Assembly: GCF_001552715.1 (NCBI RefSeq)
Contig: NZ_BCRS01000046.1
Location: 1-36,516, forward strand
Direction: 5' to 3'
Length of the DNA stretch: 36,516 nucleotides
Origin: Mycolicibacterium vaccae NBRC 14118 = CIP 105934
GTDB lineage: Bacteria > Actinomycetota > Actinomycetes > Mycobacteriales > Mycobacteriaceae
The notes beneath the pieces were generated by a model. It was not told where the DNA came from. It made no database searches and saw only the letters and a list, made by a program, of their open reading frames with translations. The position numbers were made by a program, and so were the translations under genes. The stretch's first letter is position 1, and every line of letters begins with the position of its first letter. Positions 1-7,442 of this stretch are shown here, piece after piece.

Positions 1-701
1 CCCGCCTCGTCGACCTGCCCGAGCCCGACGCCGGGCAGTGGCGGGCGGCGGTGGCCCTCGCGGTGGAGCACTGGCTGGCCGGGGGATCGGACGAAGGCGT
101 GCTGCGGCTGGTGTACAGCCGGGGACGCGAACACGGTTCGGCGCCCACCGCGTACGCGGCGGTCGGGTCGCTGCCGTCACGGGTCGCGGCCGTGCGGCGC
201 GACGGGGTGGCGGCGATGACCCTGCAACGCAGCCTGCCCGCGGACGGCATCGACGCGATGCCGTGGCTGCTGGCCGGCGCGAAGACGCTGTCGTATGCGG
301 TGAACATGGCCGCGCTGCGGCATGCGGAACGGCACGGCGCCGGCGACGTCATCTTCGTCAGTACCGACGGGCACATCCTGGAGGGTCCTCGATCGACCGT
401 CGTCATCGCGACCACCTCACCTGACGGCGCAACGTGCCTGCTGACGCCGCCGCCGTGGTATCCGATCCTGCGCGGCACCACCCAGCAGGCGCTGTTCGAG
501 GTTGCCCGCAACAAGGGCTACGACTGCGACTACCAGGCCCTGCGGCCCGCCGACCTGGTTGCCGCGCAAGGAGTCTGGCTGGTCTCCAGCATCACGCTGG
601 CCGCCCGGGTGCACACTCTCGACGGTGCGCCGTTGCCTGCGGCACCGCTGGACGGTGAGATCGCCGCGCTGATCGACGCGGCCGTCCTCAGCGATCGCTG
701 A
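1..701 (+). CDS. Class-IV aminotransferase / aminodeoxychorismate lyase-like protein, 5' partial
   Basis: The reading frame is open from base 3, so the gene starts before the window; about 232 residues are visible of a family usually near 290. The protein is a PLP-dependent fold-type IV enzyme, as in 4-amino-4-deoxychorismate lyase (folate pathway) and branched-chain or D-amino-acid aminotransferases. Seen: the AKTLSYAVNM segment, where the lysine is the likely PLP-binding residue; the EGPRSTVV segment that binds the cofactor phosphate; and a PILRGTTQQ segment typical of the family. The sequence closely resembles my memory of M. tuberculosis Rv0812, annotated as an amino acid aminotransferase, and this is the main basis for the call. 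The exact reaction (lyase or transaminase) cannot be decided from sequence. The GTG at 51 is internal, not the start. Confidence 0.85.
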   Translation, partial: RLVDLPEPDAGQWRAAVALAVEHWLAGGSDEGVLRLVYSRGREHGSAPTAYAAVGSLPSRVAAVRRDGVAAMTLQRSLPADGIDAMPWLLAGAKTLSYAVNMAALRHAERHGAGDVIFVSTDGHILEGPRSTVVIATTSPDGATCLLTPPPWYPILRGTTQQALFEVARNKGYDCDYQALRPADLVAAQGVWLVSSITLAARVHTLDGAPLPAAPLDGEIAALIDAAVLSDR

Positions 702-713
702 GCACTAAATCCC

Positions 714-742
714 TTGTCGCCCACCCTGGCCGCGAGTACGGT
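714..742 (+). promoter_or_regulatory. Predicted SigA-type promoter ahead of the leader ORF / structured segment
   Basis: TTGTCG (714-719) and TACGGT (737-742) are separated by 17 nt and fit the mycobacterial housekeeping pattern (TTGACA-like, then TAnnnT). Transcription would start near 749, about 10 nt before a near-perfect Shine-Dalgarno sequence at 758-766. The promoter lies just after the aminotransferase stop codon, so the following segment has its own transcript. This is a motif prediction only. Confidence 0.45.
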
Positions 743-748
743 CGCCTG

Positions 749-1031
749 TACACAGGGAAGGAGGTGGTCCGAGAAATTGAGTGACTTATGGACATGTGAG
801 GTGGCTGCGAGCTAGCAGCGCCAGGGAAAGCGCTCGACGCACCTGTGCGCGCTGGCGAATTCCCCGCAGTCACCCGGCCCCCGAGCCCCGCGGTCTTGTC
901 CGACCGAGGAACGAAAGCTCGGGGGCCGCTCCATGTCGGGACCTGCCCGAACCCACGCCCTGTGGGGTGCGCCCCTGCGCGCGTCGGCGGTCCCGTCGCC
1001 CCGCCCTGCCATCCGGGTGACGACGCCCTGA
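749..1031 (+). ncRNA. Candidate structured RNA or leader transcript
   Basis: This stretch between the aminotransferase and the next operon has no convincing long gene but contains several helices in a row. There is a perfect 12-bp stem (875-886 with 917-928) whose 30-nt loop holds a second hairpin (891-895 with 902-906). Two smaller hairpins follow, at 936-940/946-950 and 952-956/962-966. It lies behind the predicted promoter and the short leader ORF. It does not match any riboswitch, tmRNA, RNase P or 6S-like consensus that I can recall. In DNA this rich in G and C some hairpins arise by chance, so the call rests on the length of the first stem and its nested loop. From 1032 to 1170 I see nothing recognisable. 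Confidence 0.35.
777..815 (+). CDS. Candidate 12-codon leader peptide with a very strong ribosome-binding site
   Basis: AAGGAGGTG at 758-766 is a near-perfect anti-16S match. It sits 10 nt before TTG (777), which opens a 12-codon frame reading LSDLWTCEVAAS and ending in TAG (813-815). The same frame stays open after the TAG until TGA at 1029-1031. Two other starts nearby are ATG 788, giving only three codons, and GTG 781, giving a 79-residue arginine-rich frame with no known features. A strong ribosome site for so short a frame, directly before a hairpin, is how translated leader peptides are arranged. I believe similar sequence follows Rv0812 homologues in other mycobacteria, but I cannot confirm it here. 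Confidence 0.35.
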   Translation: MSDLWTCEVAAS

Positions 1032-1170
1032 GATGCCGAAGGATCCGCACGCGCCCTGCCGGCCGCGCCCCTGTTCCCGCCCCGATCGGCGCCCCCACGC
1101 GCATTCCAGGTCAGGCAACATTCCATAGTCACCATTTACGGAGTGCTGAAACGCGCAGTACAGATGGTGG

Positions 1171-1203
1171 TTGACCCCTCAGCGTTCATGAAGTTAATCT
1201 TCA
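1171..1203 (+). promoter_or_regulatory. Promoter with overlapping inverted repeat for the 1241-8919 operon
   Basis: TTGACC (1171-1176) and TAATCT (1195-1200), 18 nt apart, form a plausible promoter with a start near 1207. A short inverted repeat, TGAAG-TTAAT-CTTCA (1189-1203), covers the -10 box, where a repressor would block polymerase. The arrangement suggests an inducible catabolic operon. The tandem TetR protein at 8930-10168 is the nearest candidate regulator, but no binding evidence exists here. Confidence 0.4.
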
Positions 1204-1240
1204 CTTCACATTGTTGTGTTGGTGATGAGAGGACGCTGAA

Positions 1241-2068
1241 GTGGCGGCAGGAAAGCTCGACGGCAAGGTAGCGCTGGTCTCCGGATCGGGGCGTGGAATC
1301 GGACGCGCGGTCGCCGAGAAACTCGCCGCCGAGGGCGCCCGGGTGGTCATCAACGATCTGGACGCCGACCCCGCCCGGGAAGTCGTGGCCGCGATCGAGG
1401 CAGCGGGCGGCCAGGCCGTCGCGTGCACCGGCAGCGTCACCGACCCCGAGTTCGCCGACCGCTTCGTCGCGGCCGCCGTCGACAACTTCGGCGGACTGGA
1501 CATTATCGTCAACAACGCCGGCTACACCTGGGACAACGTCATCCAGAAGATGACCGACCAGCAGTGGAACGACATCATCGACGTCCACCTCACGGCGCCG
1601 TTCCGGATCCTGCGCGCGGCGCAGCCGGTGATCTCGAGCCTGGCCAAGAAGGAGAAGTCCGACGGCGGGCCGGTCTCCCGGCGCGCGATCGTCAACACCT
1701 CGTCGATCTCGGGTATGCAGGGCAACCCGGGGCAGGTCAACTACTCGACCGCCAAGGCCGGCCTGCTCGGCATGACCAAGACGCTGGCCAAGGAGTGGGG
1801 TCGCTACAACGTGACCGTCAACGCCGTCGCCTACGGCGTGATCAACACCCGGCTCACCGCGGTGACCACCGAGGCGAAGACCATCGACGTCGACGGCCGT
1901 GAGATCAAAGTTGGCGTCAACCCGGCGGTGTACGAGACGGTGACAGCCCAGATCGCCCTCGGCCGCGCCGGCGAGGTCGAAGAGGCCGCCGGTGCGGTGT
2001 ACCTGCTGTGCGCGCCCGAGTCGAGCTACATCACCGCGCAGACGCTGGTCTGCAGCGGCGGAGCGTGA
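1241..2068 (+). CDS. Short-chain dehydrogenase/reductase (SDR), first gene of catabolic operon
   Basis: This is a 275-residue classical SDR. Seen: the TGxxxGIG-type nucleotide loop (GSGRGIG, residues 15-21), the NNAG motif (91-94), a serine around 154-155 and the catalytic YSTAK motif with Tyr168 and Lys172. Asp39 at the end of the second strand suggests NAD(H) rather than NADP(H). The GTG start is set by AGAGGA at 1228-1233, 7 nt upstream. It probably oxidises a hydroxy group on an acyl-CoA or on an alicyclic or steroid-like alcohol; the FabG and hydroxysteroid branches cannot be separated by eye. The stop overlaps the next gene's start by four bases, so translation is probably coupled. Confidence 0.9.
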   Translation: MAAGKLDGKVALVSGSGRGIGRAVAEKLAAEGARVVINDLDADPAREVVAAIEAAGGQAVACTGSVTDPEFADRFVAAAVDNFGGLDIIVNNAGYTWDNVIQKMTDQQWNDIIDVHLTAPFRILRAAQPVISSLAKKEKSDGGPVSRRAIVNTSSISGMQGNPGQVNYSTAKAGLLGMTKTLAKEWGRYNVTVNAVAYGVINTRLTAVTTEAKTIDVDGREIKVGVNPAVYETVTAQIALGRAGEVEEAAGAVYLLCAPESSYITAQTLVCSGGA

Positions 2069-2934
2069 GCGGGGCAGCGGCGGCGGGCCATCGCCGGCCG
2101 CCGGCGTACGAGGAGATCGACTACCGCTTCGACGACGGGGTCGCGGTCATCGCTTTCAACGCGCCCCATCGCCGAAACGCGTTGCGCAACCAGATGTTGC
2201 GTGATCTCTGGGATGCCCTCGACATCGCCGACCGTGACCCGGCCGTGCGTGCGGTGGTGCTGACCGGAGCCGGCGAGCACTTCTGCGTCGGCGCAGAACT
2301 CACCGGCCCGGACACCCTGCTGGACGCGCTCCAGGAGGACGGGCCCGGACACACGTCCACGGGCTACCGCGAACCGGGTGGCCGGGTCAGTGAGCGGCTG
2401 TTCGACATGCGAACCCCGGTGATCGCCGCCGTCAACGGCGACGCGGTCGGTGGGGGAGCGTCGATCATGGCCGCGACCGACGTGCGGATCGCCGGGGAGC
2501 GCTCGCGCTTCGGCTTCGTGTTCACCCGGCGCGGCGTGGTCCCCGAGAGTGCGTCGTCGTGGTTCCTGCCGCGGCTGGTCGGCCTGACGCGGGCCACCGA
2601 CTGGGTGTTGTCCGGCCGGGTCTTCGGCGCCGCCGAGGCCTACGAGGCCGGACTGTTGACCCGCGTCGTCGCGGCCGATGCCGTGCTCGACGAGGCGATG
2701 GCCTACGCCAGGGTCTTCGTCACCGACACGTCGCCGACCTCGGTCGCCCTGTCACGCCGGCTGCTCGGCCGCAGCTGGAGCCACACCACACCCCGGTCGG
2801 CATGCGAGGACGAATCACGGGTGTACGCCAGTCGGCTGCGCTCGGCCGACGTCCACGAAGGCGTGATGTCCTTCCTGGAGCGCCGCCCCGCGGTGTTCCC
2901 GCCGCTGGACGACCATCCCGCCGACTACTTCTGA
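2065..2934 (+). CDS. Crotonase-fold protein (enoyl-CoA hydratase/isomerase family)
   Basis: The protein has 289 residues from a GTG start that overlaps the SDR stop codon. The crotonase core is clear: FCVGAEL near 73-79, the oxyanion-hole region GDAVGGGAS (125-133), and RFGFVFTRRGVVPES (148-162). The two glutamates used by typical hydratases (Glu144 and Glu164 in the rat enzyme) align with Ser133 and Phe153. An acidic residue, Glu161, occupies the site where delta3,delta2-enoyl-CoA isomerases and PaaG-type isomerases carry their acid. So the enzyme is more likely an isomerase, or another crotonase chemistry, than a hydratase. Context places it in the same operon as an acyl-CoA ligase and dehydrogenase. 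Family confidence is high; reaction confidence is low. Confidence 0.88.
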   Translation: MSGAAAAGHRRPPAYEEIDYRFDDGVAVIAFNAPHRRNALRNQMLRDLWDALDIADRDPAVRAVVLTGAGEHFCVGAELTGPDTLLDALQEDGPGHTSTGYREPGGRVSERLFDMRTPVIAAVNGDAVGGGASIMAATDVRIAGERSRFGFVFTRRGVVPESASSWFLPRLVGLTRATDWVLSGRVFGAAEAYEAGLLTRVVAADAVLDEAMAYARVFVTDTSPTSVALSRRLLGRSWSHTTPRSACEDESRVYASRLRSADVHEGVMSFLERRPAVFPPLDDHPADYF

Positions 2935-2957
2935 TCCCCCAGCACCAGGAGACCCGC

Positions 2958-3941
2958 ATGGACGCCACCGCGCCGTTCACCGCATGCCAGTACGGCACCG
3001 ACGCCGAGTTCACCCACGACCCGGCAGGCATCGCCAACTACAACGAGAGCGTCTACGTCAACTTCGTCGACCCTGTCAGCGAAGTCAGCGCGCTCATGCG
3101 CATCGGGAACCGGCCCACGATGGGCTATTCCGAGGCGACGGTGCAGCTGACGCTGCCCGGCGGCCGGATTGCGCTGCGCGCAGGCCGCCAGCCGAACGAG
3201 ACCAACGACCGCTGGTCGACCCAGGGTCTTGAGATCGTGCCCAGGAATGCCACCCGCACGTGGGAAGTGAACTACCGCAACACCGTTGCGCTGATCAGCA
3301 CCCCGTCGCTGCTGGCCGAGCGGGGCAGGCAGGCGCTGAAGAACTCGCCATCGCTGGAGTGTGAGATCGCGCTGACGTTCGAGGCATCGGTGCCGATGTT
3401 CACCATTGCCGAAGACGGTGACTGCACCCCCGGCAGTTCGCAGATCGCCACCGACCATTACGAACAGTTCGGTCACGTCAGCGGGTCGGTACGCGTCGGG
3501 GGGACGACCTGGCAGGTGGAGAGGGCCACGTCGTTCCGGGATCATTCGTGGGGACCGCGGGAGTGGGCGTCCTACAACGGTGAATGGCTGGCCGCCTGGC
3601 TGGTCGACGGCACGGCGATCACGGCATACGGCGAGTTCGAGCCCAACGGGGTACGTGCCTCGGGAGGGGTCGTCATCACCCCCGACGGCGTGTTCCACCC
3701 GATCCGGGATTACACCGTCTACACCGACTATGCCGGAGAGGCAACGTATTCCGGGCGCAACACCGCGGTGATCACCGCTGACGGGTTGCCGACGATGGTG
3801 CTCGACGGGACGATCAACCACTTCGTCCCCGTCACCCAGCGCACCGCCGACCGCGCAGCGCGGATGGGTCAGATGTCCGTCCGGTACGCCAACGGCCAGG
3901 GCGGCTGGGGCATCGCAGAGTTCCTGCGCCCCCTCAGCTAG
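2958..3941 (+). CDS. AttH/CrtC-like (DUF7064/7065-type) lipocalin-fold protein
   Basis: The protein has 327 residues. The ATG at 2958 is preceded by CAGGAGA (2947-2953). The earlier in-frame open stretch overlaps the crotonase gene and is not coding. The recognisable feature is SFRDHSWGPREW (about 192-203), the signature of the hydroxyneurosporene synthase/AttH-like superfamily of tandem lipocalin-like beta domains. Members occur widely in actinobacterial lipid and terpenoid gene clusters, mostly without an assigned reaction; CrtC hydrates carotenoid double bonds. There is no signal peptide, so it is cytoplasmic. Lying 23 nt after the crotonase gene and 17 nt before the ligase, it is part of the operon and may hydrate, isomerise or bind the operon's hydrophobic substrate. 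Function is not established. Confidence 0.7.
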   Translation: MDATAPFTACQYGTDAEFTHDPAGIANYNESVYVNFVDPVSEVSALMRIGNRPTMGYSEATVQLTLPGGRIALRAGRQPNETNDRWSTQGLEIVPRNATRTWEVNYRNTVALISTPSLLAERGRQALKNSPSLECEIALTFEASVPMFTIAEDGDCTPGSSQIATDHYEQFGHVSGSVRVGGTTWQVERATSFRDHSWGPREWASYNGEWLAAWLVDGTAITAYGEFEPNGVRASGGVVITPDGVFHPIRDYTVYTDYAGEATYSGRNTAVITADGLPTMVLDGTINHFVPVTQRTADRAARMGQMSVRYANGQGGWGIAEFLRPLS

Positions 3942-3958
3942 CAGGAACCGGAGCCGAC

Positions 3959-5515
3959 ATGTACCCCTCTCGCCACGTTCACGAGAATCCCGATCGTCCC
4001 GCGCTGATCATGGCGGGTAGTCGGGAGATGCTCACCTACCGTCAGTTCGACGAGCGCGCCAACCGGGTGGCCGGCTACTTCCGCGCACTCGGGCTCAAGC
4101 GCTGCGACCACATCGCGCTCTTCACCGAGAACCACCTCGACATGATCGTCACGATGTCGGCCGCGGAACGGTGCGGGCTGTACTACACGCCGATCAACTC
4201 CTTTCTCTCGGTCGAGGAAGCGGCGTATATCGTCGGTGACTGCGGTGCGCGGCTCGTGGTCACCACCACGGCCAAATTCGAGGTGGCGCAGCACTTCCCG
4301 GATCTGTGTCCGAAGGTCGAAAAGTGGCTGGTGATCGGTGCCGACGCGCCCCAGGCACCCTTCGAGAGTTTCTCCGCGGTCGTCGAGCAGTATCCGCCTA
4401 CACCCGGTGACGACGAACGTCTCGGCACGCCCATGTTCTACTCGTCGGGCACCACGGGCCGGCCCAAGGCTGTCAAGCGTCACCTCCCCGATGTGTCTCC
4501 CGACGAGCAACTCGGCATCGAGGAGATGGGCAAACGCCTGTTCCGGATGCGCGAGGGCATGACGTTTCTGTCCACGGCGCCGCTCTACCACTCCGGGCCA
4601 CAGTCGAGCATCTCCATCGGTCTGCGACTGGGCGCCACCAACATCGTGATGGAGCGCTTCGACACCGAGCAGTTCCTGTCGCTGATCGAGGAGTTCCGGG
4701 CCACTCACACCATGGTGGTACCCACGATGTTCTCGCGGATCCTGAAGTTGCCGAGGGAGATCAGGGACAAGTACGACTACTCCTCCCTGGAGGCGGTCGT
4801 GCACGGAGCCGCCCCGTGTCCGCGGCAGGTCAAGCAGGACATGCTCGACTGGTGGGGGCCGGTGATCTACGAGTATTACGGTGGCACCGAGGCGAACGGC
4901 ACGTGCGGCTGCACGCCACAGGAGTGGCTGGCCAACCCCGGAACGGTCGGCAAGGCGTTCTTCGGCGAGATCGTGATCCGCGACGACGACGGCAACGAGC
5001 TGCCTGTCGGTGCTGCCGGAAACATCTGGTTCCGCGGCGGCAACAGCTCGTTCGAGTACCTCAACGATCCCGAGAAGACCGCCGAAGCACAGGATCCCAG
5101 CGGGACGATGTCCAAGATCGGCGACATCGGATACCTGAACGAAGAGGGCTACCTGTTCCTCACCGACCGCCAGGCCTTCGTCATCATCTCCGGCGGGGTG
5201 AACATCTACCCGCAGGAGATCGAGAACCTGCTGATCACCCATCCCGATGTGATGGACGCCGCGGTCTTCGGAGTCCCCGACGAGGACTTCGGGGAAGCCG
5301 TGAAAGCGGTGATCCAGCCGGTCGACCCGCGCGGCGGAACCCCCGAACTCGCGCAGACGTTGCGCGCGTTCTGCCTGGATCACCTGGCGAGGTTCAAGTG
5401 CCCCAAGTCGTTCGACTTCATCGAAGAGATGCCCCGGCTGCCGACCGGCAAGTTGTACAAGCGCCAGTTGCGCGACAAGTACTGGCAGGAGCAGGAGGAG
5501 AAGTCGAGTGCGTAG
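3959..5515 (+). CDS. Acyl-CoA ligase (AMP-forming, FadD-like)
   Basis: This 518-residue ANL-superfamily enzyme activates a carboxylic acid to its acyl-CoA through an acyl-adenylate. Seen: the ATP-binding loop YSSGTTGRPK (161-170), the YGGTE motif (307-311), the GDIGYL / DRQAFVIISGGVNIYPQEIE hinge region, and the catalytic Lys498 in LPTGKLYKRQL. The ATG at 3959 is preceded by CAGGAACCGGAG. The 3' end overlaps the dehydrogenase gene. In the Lva-like reading of this operon it takes the LvaE role, charging the free acid with CoA. Substrate cannot be deduced; the neighbours suggest a branched, cyclic or hydroxylated acid. Confidence 0.92.
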   Translation: MYPSRHVHENPDRPALIMAGSREMLTYRQFDERANRVAGYFRALGLKRCDHIALFTENHLDMIVTMSAAERCGLYYTPINSFLSVEEAAYIVGDCGARLVVTTTAKFEVAQHFPDLCPKVEKWLVIGADAPQAPFESFSAVVEQYPPTPGDDERLGTPMFYSSGTTGRPKAVKRHLPDVSPDEQLGIEEMGKRLFRMREGMTFLSTAPLYHSGPQSSISIGLRLGATNIVMERFDTEQFLSLIEEFRATHTMVVPTMFSRILKLPREIRDKYDYSSLEAVVHGAAPCPRQVKQDMLDWWGPVIYEYYGGTEANGTCGCTPQEWLANPGTVGKAFFGEIVIRDDDGNELPVGAAGNIWFRGGNSSFEYLNDPEKTAEAQDPSGTMSKIGDIGYLNEEGYLFLTDRQAFVIISGGVNIYPQEIENLLITHPDVMDAAVFGVPDEDFGEAVKAVIQPVDPRGGTPELAQTLRAFCLDHLARFKCPKSFDFIEEMPRLPTGKLYKRQLRDKYWQEQEEKSSA

Positions 5516-6647
5516 GACCCTCTACACCGAGGAACACGAGGCGTTCCGGAAAGCGTTCCGCGCGTTCATCGACCACGCTGCCGTCCCCCACATCGAGGAG
5601 TGGGAGGACGCAGGCACCGTGGCCCGCGAGTTCATCCGCGCCGCCGGTGAGAACGGCTTCCTGGGCTTCGAGTTCGCCCCGGAGTACGGCGGTCTCGGCA
5701 TCGAGGACTTCCGCTACAACGCGGTGATGACCGAAGAGGTCGTCGCCTCCGGGATGGCGGGCGACCTCTTCTCGATGCAGAACGACATCATCGTGCCGTA
5801 CCTGCGTGACCTGGCCACCCCCGAGCAGCAACAACGGTGGCTGCCGGCGTTCACCAGTGGCGAGTGCGTGACCGCGCTCGGGTTGACCGAGCCCGGTGCC
5901 GGGTCCGACCTGGCGGCGATCGCGACGAGCGCGCGGCGCGACGGCGACCACCTGGTCATCAACGGGCAGAAGACATTCATCACCAGCGGGGCGACCTGCG
6001 ATCTGGCGATCGTGCTCGTGCGCACCGGGGAACGCGACGGCCGGGGCACCACCTTCGTGGCCGTCGAGAACGGGACGCCCGGGTTCGAGCGGGGCAGGCC
6101 CATGCACAAGATCGGCCGCAAGGCGCAGGACACCGCGGAACTGTTCTTCACCGACTGCCGGGTGCCGGTGTCGAACATCATCGGCGAACCGGGACGCGGA
6201 TTCGGTTGCGCGATAGCCAATCTGCCCCGGGAACGGCTGTCGATCGCGGTCGCGGCCGTGGCATCGGCCCGGCATGCCCTGGAGTTGGGGCTCGATCACG
6301 CCCGCCAACGCAACGCGTTCGGGGGACCGCTGGCGCAGCTGCAGTCGGTCCGCATGCAGATCGCCGAGATGCACACCGATATCGCGATCCTGCAGGAGTA
6401 CGTCGACCGTTGTGTGCTCGCGCTCAACGACGGTGAACTCACCGCGGCCGAGGCGGCCGGCGCGAAGTACAAGGCGACGGATCTGCAGTGGGACGTCCTC
6501 GACCGGGTGCTGCAGATGTTCGGTGGCTACGGCTACATGGAGGAGTATCCGATCGCCCGGATGTGGCGTGATGCGCGCATCCAGCGGATCTATGGCGGAG
6601 CGAACGAGGTCATGAAGGACCTCGTCGGACGAGCGGTGGTGGGTTGA
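5508..6647 (+). CDS. Acyl-CoA dehydrogenase family protein (long-chain/LvaC-like)
   Basis: The protein has 379 residues and starts at a GTG inside the ligase gene (8-base overlap). It shows the FAD-binding and substrate segments GLTEPGAGSD and FITSG, the ERLSIA helix, and the C-terminal GGYGYMEEYPIARMWRDARI and IYGGANEVMK segments. The usual short/medium-chain catalytic Glu (in YEGT) is glycine here. Instead Glu242 in PRERLSIA matches the base of mammalian long-chain acyl-CoA dehydrogenase. The enzyme therefore has a complete active site of the long-chain type. Next to an APH-fold kinase it may act, as proposed for LvaC, on a phosphorylated 4-hydroxyacyl-CoA rather than perform simple desaturation. 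The stop codon shares one base with the next start. Confidence 0.9.
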   Translation: MRRTLYTEEHEAFRKAFRAFIDHAAVPHIEEWEDAGTVAREFIRAAGENGFLGFEFAPEYGGLGIEDFRYNAVMTEEVVASGMAGDLFSMQNDIIVPYLRDLATPEQQQRWLPAFTSGECVTALGLTEPGAGSDLAAIATSARRDGDHLVINGQKTFITSGATCDLAIVLVRTGERDGRGTTFVAVENGTPGFERGRPMHKIGRKAQDTAELFFTDCRVPVSNIIGEPGRGFGCAIANLPRERLSIAVAAVASARHALELGLDHARQRNAFGGPLAQLQSVRMQIAEMHTDIAILQEYVDRCVLALNDGELTAAEAAGAKYKATDLQWDVLDRVLQMFGGYGYMEEYPIARMWRDARIQRIYGGANEVMKDLVGRAVVG

Positions 6648-7423
6648 TGTCCCGGTTGGACGGACGTGTGGCAGTGGTGACCGGCAGTTCGCGAGGTGTG
6701 GGCCGCGGTATCGCGCTGCGCCTCGCGGCCGACGGTGCGGCAGTTGCGGTGAACTATCGGCGCGATTCGGGTGCGGCCGATGAGGTTGTGGCCCAGATCG
6801 TCTCGGCCGGGGGTCGGGCGAAGGCCTACGGGGCGGCGATCGACGACGAGGCCGCCGTCGACACGATGGTCGATGCGGTGCGTGCCGACCTCGGTCCGGT
6901 CGACCTCGTGGTGAGCAACGCGGGCACCGCGAGCAAGGGGCAGCCGGTGTCCGACACACCGGGAGCCGACTTCATGTCGTTACTGCGGGTGCACGCGCTG
7001 GGGCCGATCCATCTGATCCAGCGGGTGCTTCCGGACATGCGGGCCGCCGGCCGCGGCGACGTGGTGATGATCTCGAGCAGCACCGTCGCCGAGGCGCCCG
7101 CGTTGTCGGCGCCTTACACGATGGCCAAGGCCGCGATGGAGATGTGCGTCCGCACGCTCGCGCAGGAGGAACGCGCCCACAACATCCGGGCCAACATCGT
7201 CGCGCCCGGCTTGGTGGAGACCGAGATGGGTCGTCGCCTGGTGAAAGCCGCGACAGGCGGCGGGTCGATCGAGGACCTGGCGGCGGGCTATCCGTTCGGC
7301 CGGGTCTGCACGCCCGCCGACGTGGCGGGCGCCGTGGCCTTCCTGGTGTCCGCCGACGCGGAATACGTGACGGGCCAGCGCATCACCGTGGACGGCGGCG
7401 GCCGCTCGGTCAGCGTCGTCTAG
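6647..7423 (+). CDS. Short-chain dehydrogenase/reductase, NADP-type (LvaD-like role)
   Basis: This SDR has 258 residues, using ATG 6647, which overlaps the previous TGA; a TTG one codon earlier is less likely. Seen: TGSSRGVG (12-19), SNAG (90-93), SSS at 143-145, and the catalytic pair Tyr157 and Lys161 in YTMAK. Arg38 and Arg39 after the second strand favour NADP(H), unlike the NAD-type SDR at the head of the operon, so this one may work as a reductase. In levulinate breakdown the SDR LvaD reduces 4-oxoacyl-CoA to 4-hydroxyacyl-CoA, the substrate of the kinase. The same order of jobs fits here but is inference. Confidence 0.9.
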   Translation: MSRLDGRVAVVTGSSRGVGRGIALRLAADGAAVAVNYRRDSGAADEVVAQIVSAGGRAKAYGAAIDDEAAVDTMVDAVRADLGPVDLVVSNAGTASKGQPVSDTPGADFMSLLRVHALGPIHLIQRVLPDMRAAGRGDVVMISSSTVAEAPALSAPYTMAKAAMEMCVRTLAQEERAHNIRANIVAPGLVETEMGRRLVKAATGGGSIEDLAAGYPFGRVCTPADVAGAVAFLVSADAEYVTGQRITVDGGGRSVSVV

Positions 7424-7442
7424 GACCTGGAGGACGATCATC

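Noticed and set aside
781..1020. 79-codon frame from GTG 781
   Set aside because: Arg/Pro-rich composition as expected from GC-rich non-coding DNA, and the ribosome site is better placed for TTG 777.
1209..1222. CACA-TTGT-TGTG near the SDR start, resembling the P450/mce operator
   Set aside because: The centre is four bases rather than two and the outer T/A pair is incomplete; the promoter spacing is also different.
3938..6959. Long minus-strand open frames (481 and 513 codons) opposite the ligase and dehydrogenase genes
   Set aside because: They are antisense shadows in GC-rich DNA; the plus-strand frames carry full catalytic motifs and ribosome sites, while the shadows are Arg/Pro-rich or featureless.
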